A DNA stretch of 44,676 nt from Bacteroidales bacterium UBA1735. GTDB taxonomy: Bacteria > Bacteroidota > Bacteroidia > Bacteroidales > Paludibacteraceae. Position 1 is the first letter of the stretch. Each line of letters starts with the position of its first letter. This document shows, one piece after another, positions 41,412 to 44,676 of the stretch. The stretch covers positions 1 through 44,676 of the forward strand of contig DCID01000036.1 in NCBI GenBank assembly GCA_002315745.1. Reading direction: 5' to 3'. The notes below the pieces were generated by a model. The model did no database searches, was not told the origin of the DNA, and worked only from the letters and a program-made list of their open reading frames with translations. Made by a program: the position numbers and the translations under genes.

Positions 41412-42582
41412 CGTTACATTGGCAAATGGTTCTACATAATTCATTCATTACGAGGCACATCTCACGGCTGATCTTTGCCTCTCGGTCATATTGATATTTC
41501 CAAGGCGTGAATTGCACCAACTTCCGTTCCGCACAAGCATAAAAAGCCTTGCCAAATGGCTTGTATCGTTGGGCAAATCCGTTATCCATAATCTCTATTA
41601 CAGGCAGTTGCTCCATAAAGAGTATGTCTCGTATCTCTCGCTCTTTGGGACTGATGAATGCCGACACAATGACCGCTCCCTCACGTGCTACGGCTATGAT
41701 GGCTTCTTTCTGTTGCTCAAAACGGTCGATATCCAATCGATGACAAACTAGCGGCAGTTTGCGTTCGCACATCAGCACCTGTTTGTCTCCAATCCAATCG
41801 AGCCCATCCGTCAGTCGCTTTGCGACAGTCTCTTGCGCATTTTGGCACGCTGCAGCGTTATTCTTAAAAAACGAGTCGCGTGCGATAACCGCGAGTGCCG
41901 TTTCTGTCGTCCAACTGCTCTGTTGTCCGCGGTTGAGACGGAAGCAAGGGGCGTTCTCACCCCGTATGAGCCGTTTCTCCGCTTGTGTGCAGATATATTC
42001 AATCTTCGTTTGCACTTCCTCTTGCGTGATAGGCACTACGTCATTGTAGCCATGTACAAAGACTGAGGGTCCACGATAAGAGTAGGAGTGGTCTCTGTCC
42101 TGCCATTGTAGCGCTGCCTTTCGCGCTATAGCGCTTTTTCCCATACATTGCTCTCTCTGCATATTCCGCCATTCAATGCCCAAGATGTCCCAATAGGCAT
42201 GGGTACATCCAATCATGAATCCGTTGACAATCTGTCCCAGATGCTCGCCATGTTGCGGTTGGATATATAGTAATCCGTGAAAATGCTCGGGCATAGCTTC
42301 TGCCGCGATGATCTCCACCTGTGGATGATACTGCGGTATAGATTTCCACACCTCCATCACTTTCTTCCCCAACTCCGAGTATTGTACATGTGGCATATCC
42401 TCCTCAGTAGTGCCCCCGACGCGCCCTTCTATACTCCCCAATACAGGCACTTCATCCCGCGTATTGAGCGTGATAAAGAAGTACCCCTCCGTGTAGTCGA
42501 TGTTTTTATCGCGCTTCAGTGCATCTGGTAGGGTGGCTTTCTTCTCGTCTATCTTCTCTTTTTGCTTGTCGGTGAGCGTCAT
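41392..42582 (-). CDS. Y1 (IS200/REP-associated type) transposase fused to a DprA/SLOG-like domain
   Basis: The 396-residue product has the HUH motif His100-Phe-His102 (MPEHFHGLL) of Y1 transposases, and Tyr196 (KIEYICTQ) is the likely catalytic tyrosine. Y1 enzymes nick single-stranded DNA at hairpins; the REP-associated branch (RAYT) acts on palindromic repeats. At 396 residues it is about twice the usual length. The C-terminal part (about 265-385; LMCERKLPL, then AREGAVIVSAFISPKEREI and a PVIEIMDNGF strand) resembles the Rossmann domain of DprA/SLOG proteins, which bind nucleotides or DNA. No terminal inverted repeats were seen. The start overlaps the LicD stop as ATGA, and the end overlaps the GT2 gene, so it is expressed as part of the glycan operon. 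The domain calls are from motif reading. Confidence 0.75.
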   Translation of the reverse strand: MTLTDKQKEKIDEKKATLPDALKRDKNIDYTEGYFFITLNTRDEVPVLGSIEGRVGGTTEEDMPHVQYSELGKKVMEVWKSIPQYHPQVEIIAAEAMPEHFHGLLYIQPQHGEHLGQIVNGFMIGCTHAYWDILGIEWRNMQREQCMGKSAIARKAALQWQDRDHSYSYRGPSVFVHGYNDVVPITQEEVQTKIEYICTQAEKRLIRGENAPCFRLNRGQQSSWTTETALAVIARDSFFKNNAAACQNAQETVAKRLTDGLDWIGDKQVLMCERKLPLVCHRLDIDRFEQQKEAIIAVAREGAVIVSAFISPKEREIRDILFMEQLPVIEIMDNGFAQRYKPFGKAFYACAERKLVQFTPWKYQYDREAKISREMCLVMNELCRTICQCNDDWWKK

Positions 42583-43286
42583 CGGTATAATTTATTGGGA
42601 TATTTGCGATAACAACGTTCTTTGGTATGCATAATCCGTGTTACATAGCCATCCTTTAGATCCCAATTTTTGATAGGTGTCATAAAGGAATCAGAGTATA
42701 TAGCACGCAACCAACCATCCGTATCTTTAGGCATCCAAATCTGCAAACCTAAAAACTCACGGCGCTCCATCTCACATGCGGGAACATAAGAACGATCACA
42801 AGGGAAACCATCCGTAGCATTTGCCTCTTTCCATTCTTTTGTCTCATGCTTGCGAGGAATGTAACAATAAAAATCTTTGCCGTCTTTGTAATAGTAGAAA
42901 ATATCCAAATGGATTTGTTTATACGCATAAGACTCCTCCATTATTGTGCCTGATTCTGCAAGGACATTTTGACAACGTAAACGGAATCCCGCATCTTCCA
43001 TAATCTGATGTAGATTATGAGGAACTTGATCTGCCAAAATGCCTACATCAATATCAGGGTCATAACTGATAAATCCATGGTCACGGTATGCACCAAGAAG
43101 GACGCCAAATGTCAAGAACGCCTGTACTCCCATTGAGGAGAATGTTTGGTCGGCTCTAGACAACATAGCAAGTCCATCGTGTTTCATGTGATGGGCTTGA
43201 ATTTCAAACTTGATATAATTAATTACTCGAACTGCGGATTGATACAACCCTAACTTGACGAATATTTTAACGATGAAGTCTCTCAT
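42579..43286 (-). CDS. LicD family phosphotransferase
   Basis: The 235-residue product has the LicD landmarks: FLTFGVLLGAYRDHGFISYDPDIDVGI (about residues 57-83), where the Gly-rich turn and Asp residues bind the nucleotide diphosphate and metal. LicD proteins transfer phosphocholine or similar groups from CDP-linked donors to surface glycans. Here the donor group is unknown. It overlaps the transposase-fusion gene (ATGA) and the dehydrogenase gene by 4 nt each. It is among the AT-rich genes of the operon. Confidence 0.8.
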   Translation of the reverse strand: MRDFIVKIFVKLGLYQSAVRVINYIKFEIQAHHMKHDGLAMLSRADQTFSSMGVQAFLTFGVLLGAYRDHGFISYDPDIDVGILADQVPHNLHQIMEDAGFRLRCQNVLAESGTIMEESYAYKQIHLDIFYYYKDGKDFYCYIPRKHETKEWKEANATDGFPCDRSYVPACEMERREFLGLQIWMPKDTDGWLRAIYSDSFMTPIKNWDLKDGYVTRIMHTKERCYRKYPNKLYR

Positions 43287-44296
43287 ATTTTACATAAAAT
43301 CATTTTCTCTCCCCAACCATATACCATATCAATGATCGGACAGGGAACATTATTTTCGTGCGCTAAATCGTGAAGTAGGCGTAACCCAAATGGGAAATCC
43401 TCTGTAAAATAGCGGCTCTTAAAATCTGGTATCCAACCACCTTCGGTTTTTTTCATGGGTGAATAGATTGTTTCATAAGATGGTATGCTTCTCAATTTGG
43501 CAGTCAATGAGGCGGCATCCGTTGAATCGTAATGATGAAGGAGTGTTTTGAAATGTTTAGTGCCTACTTGAAGAACATGTAATAACTCAAAAAGTTCCTT
43601 GTCCATCTGTATTTCTATCTCTGATGCCTCATCTGTCCAATCCCAATAAAAGCGAGGATTAGTGTTGTAAACTTGCCCATGCCAATCTTTCCACATGGTG
43701 TACAATCGTCCCGTATGAAGAATCGGATTGCTATTACTTAATGTTACCTCATAGAAAGAATCAACCTTATTCACAGAGGTGAGAAAAAGCCGAGAGAGTT
43801 CCTTTATAAACACATCTGTATTCTCCACATTCTCTACCGCGACTAACAACTCGTCCTTATATCCAAGCAGATGAGCCGTTCGTCCATATTCTTCGACGCG
43901 CGATATATAAGGTACACGTTGAAAAGCAAATAAACCTTGTTTTTGAGGTAGTAACTGATGGGCAAAAAGGAAGAATCCAGTATTACCAACTACCGCCCCA
44001 ACAATAGTACTTGCCGATAAATAGGAGCGTATCTCCAGCAAGGTGCTCTCTATTAGATATGCAGGTAAACACAACAGCACAATATCTGCTTGCGGAATGA
44101 CAACTTGGGGTTGATTACTAATTTTATCCAAGTGCCCATGAAAGATTCTACCATTAGGATCATCTACCACAAAGGAAGACTGCCAAGACTCAGGATGCTT
44201 GGTGTATAAGGATACTGATACTCCTTTGGCTGACGACAATACTGCGCTGCAAGTATGTCCAAGTCCTCCTCCTCCACAAATGCAGATATGCGTCAT
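43283..44296 (-). CDS. NAD/NADP octopine/nopaline dehydrogenase family protein
   Basis: The 337-residue product begins with a Rossmann fold ICICGGGGLGHTCSAVL and the acidic/basic strand SLYTKH, and continues with PQADIVLLCLPAYLIE and VVGNTGFFLF. The C-terminal domain, with SNSNPILHTGRLY (His likely catalytic), fits the octopine dehydrogenase family. The family reductively joins an amino acid and a 2-oxo acid to an opine. It overlaps both neighbours by 4 nt, so it is coupled to LicD and to an aminotransferase. A product that becomes part of a surface glycan is inference. Confidence 0.82.
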   Translation of the reverse strand: MTHICICGGGGLGHTCSAVLSSAKGVSVSLYTKHPESWQSSFVVDDPNGRIFHGHLDKISNQPQVVIPQADIVLLCLPAYLIESTLLEIRSYLSASTIVGAVVGNTGFFLFAHQLLPQKQGLFAFQRVPYISRVEEYGRTAHLLGYKDELLVAVENVENTDVFIKELSRLFLTSVNKVDSFYEVTLSNSNPILHTGRLYTMWKDWHGQVYNTNPRFYWDWTDEASEIEIQMDKELFELLHVLQVGTKHFKTLLHHYDSTDAASLTAKLRSIPSYETIYSPMKKTEGGWIPDFKSRYFTEDFPFGLRLLHDLAHENNVPCPIIDMVYGWGEKMILCKI

Positions 44297-44676
44297 AATC
44301 CCTTCAAAGCCTCAATCAATAAATCATTATCTTTGATGTCACGAACTGCCAAACGAATATAAGGCGCATGGCACTTATTCGTGCAATCTTTAATCAAGAT
44401 ATTCTTCTCTTTGAGCAAACGAATCGCCAGCTCTCGCGGGCTATGTAGCGCTTTCACTTCGCATAGTACATAGTTGGCTTCGGTTGGCAACACACGCAAC
44501 CACGATATTCCCTTTAATTGCTCCACAAACCGACTCCGTTCCTCACGGAAAGCTTCCATTGCTTGTTGATAAACTTTCTCGTACTTGCCTAAAATCTGCA
44601 AGAAGAATTCGCCAAACGAGTTGATGTTCCATATCGCTAAACTGCGGCGGATGTTGGTCATTAGCATATTATTGCT
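44293..44676 (-). CDS. Class I/II aminotransferase, C-terminal part only
   Basis: The frame is open to the right edge, so only about 127 C-terminal residues are visible. SLAIWNINSFGEFFLQ followed by a helix, then VLPTEANYVLCEV and IRLAVRD near the end, matches PLP-dependent aminotransferases of the HisC/CobD type; in Bacteroidales glycan loci such domains are often fused to an N-terminal nucleotidyltransferase, which would lie outside the window. The stop overlaps the dehydrogenase start by 4 nt. The PLP lysine is not in view, so the reaction cannot be assigned. Confidence 0.75.
   Translation of the reverse strand, partial: SNNMLMTNIRRSLAIWNINSFGEFFLQILGKYEKVYQQAMEAFREERSRFVEQLKGISWLRVLPTEANYVLCEVKALHSPRELAIRLLKEKNILIKDCTNKCHAPYIRLAVRDIKDNDLLIEALKGL

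Noticed and set aside
41392..42582. A complete IS200-type insertion sequence
   Set aside because: No end hairpins or flanking remnants are visible, and the gene overlaps its neighbours by 4 and 20 nt, which fits an operon gene rather than an insertion.

Overview
The window looks like chromosomal DNA from a member of the Bacteroidota, most likely an uncultured gut-type Bacteroidales. The reasons are: seven promoters of the Bacteroidota form TTTG-N20-TAnnTTTG (six with the full TTTG box, one with TTG); few Shine-Dalgarno sites; a giant secreted protein with a type IX secretion (T9SS) C-terminal signal; and a characteristic gene set (GGGtGRT protein, GT3 glycogen synthase, class III fructose-bisphosphatase, Na+-NQR, DPP-IV, Ig-like lipoprotein). 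No rRNA, tRNA or CRISPR array was seen.

Layout. 1-0.7 kb: the end of a small phage-type gene (spanin-like topology) and a small membrane protein. 0.77-8.7 kb: one 2636-residue secreted protein. 8.9-13.9 kb (minus): a C69 peptidase, a GT3 glycogen synthase, a NifU-like scaffold and the GGGtGRT protein, closed by a strong terminator. 13.95-22.8 kb (minus): nqrABCDEF, rlmN and fbp in one tight run from a promoter at 22.84-22.87 kb. 23.0-27.5 kb (plus): DPP-IV, a NodB deacetylase and an Ig-like lipoprotein with overlapping ends. 27.7-31.8 kb (plus): dnaK and rpsA. 31.8-32.8 kb (minus): a secreted protein. 32.9-36.5 kb (plus): a GT4 glycosyltransferase and a YfhO-like membrane protein. 36.5-44.7 kb (minus): a nine-gene, translationally coupled surface-glycan operon (aminotransferase, opine-type dehydrogenase, LicD, a Y1-transposase fusion, GT2, acyltransferase, two further glycosyltransferase-like proteins, an FAD enzyme). 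Parts of this operon look more AT-rich than the rest, as is usual for transferred glycan loci.

The most unusual signal is a set of short repeats inside or at the ends of housekeeping genes. A 38-bp palindromic element occurs twice (37/38 identical), in frame, in the glycogen synthase. A 7-bp repeat fills a loop of RlmN. A hexamer repeat (GTTRTS) forms the hydrophobic signal peptide of the Ig-like lipoprotein. The same kind of repeat, inverted, forms the Asn/His/Asp tail of DnaK. A 9-bp repeat (about ten units) fills the dnaK leader, and a 7-bp repeat makes the last codons of the glycogen synthase. The second main signal is a Y1 (REP-associated type) transposase fused to a DprA/SLOG-like domain and embedded by 4-nt overlap in the glycan operon. 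REP-associated transposases act on palindromic repeats, so the two signals may be connected; this is inference. The right edge also holds a LicD / opine dehydrogenase / aminotransferase cassette that may make an amino-acid-derived glycan substituent.
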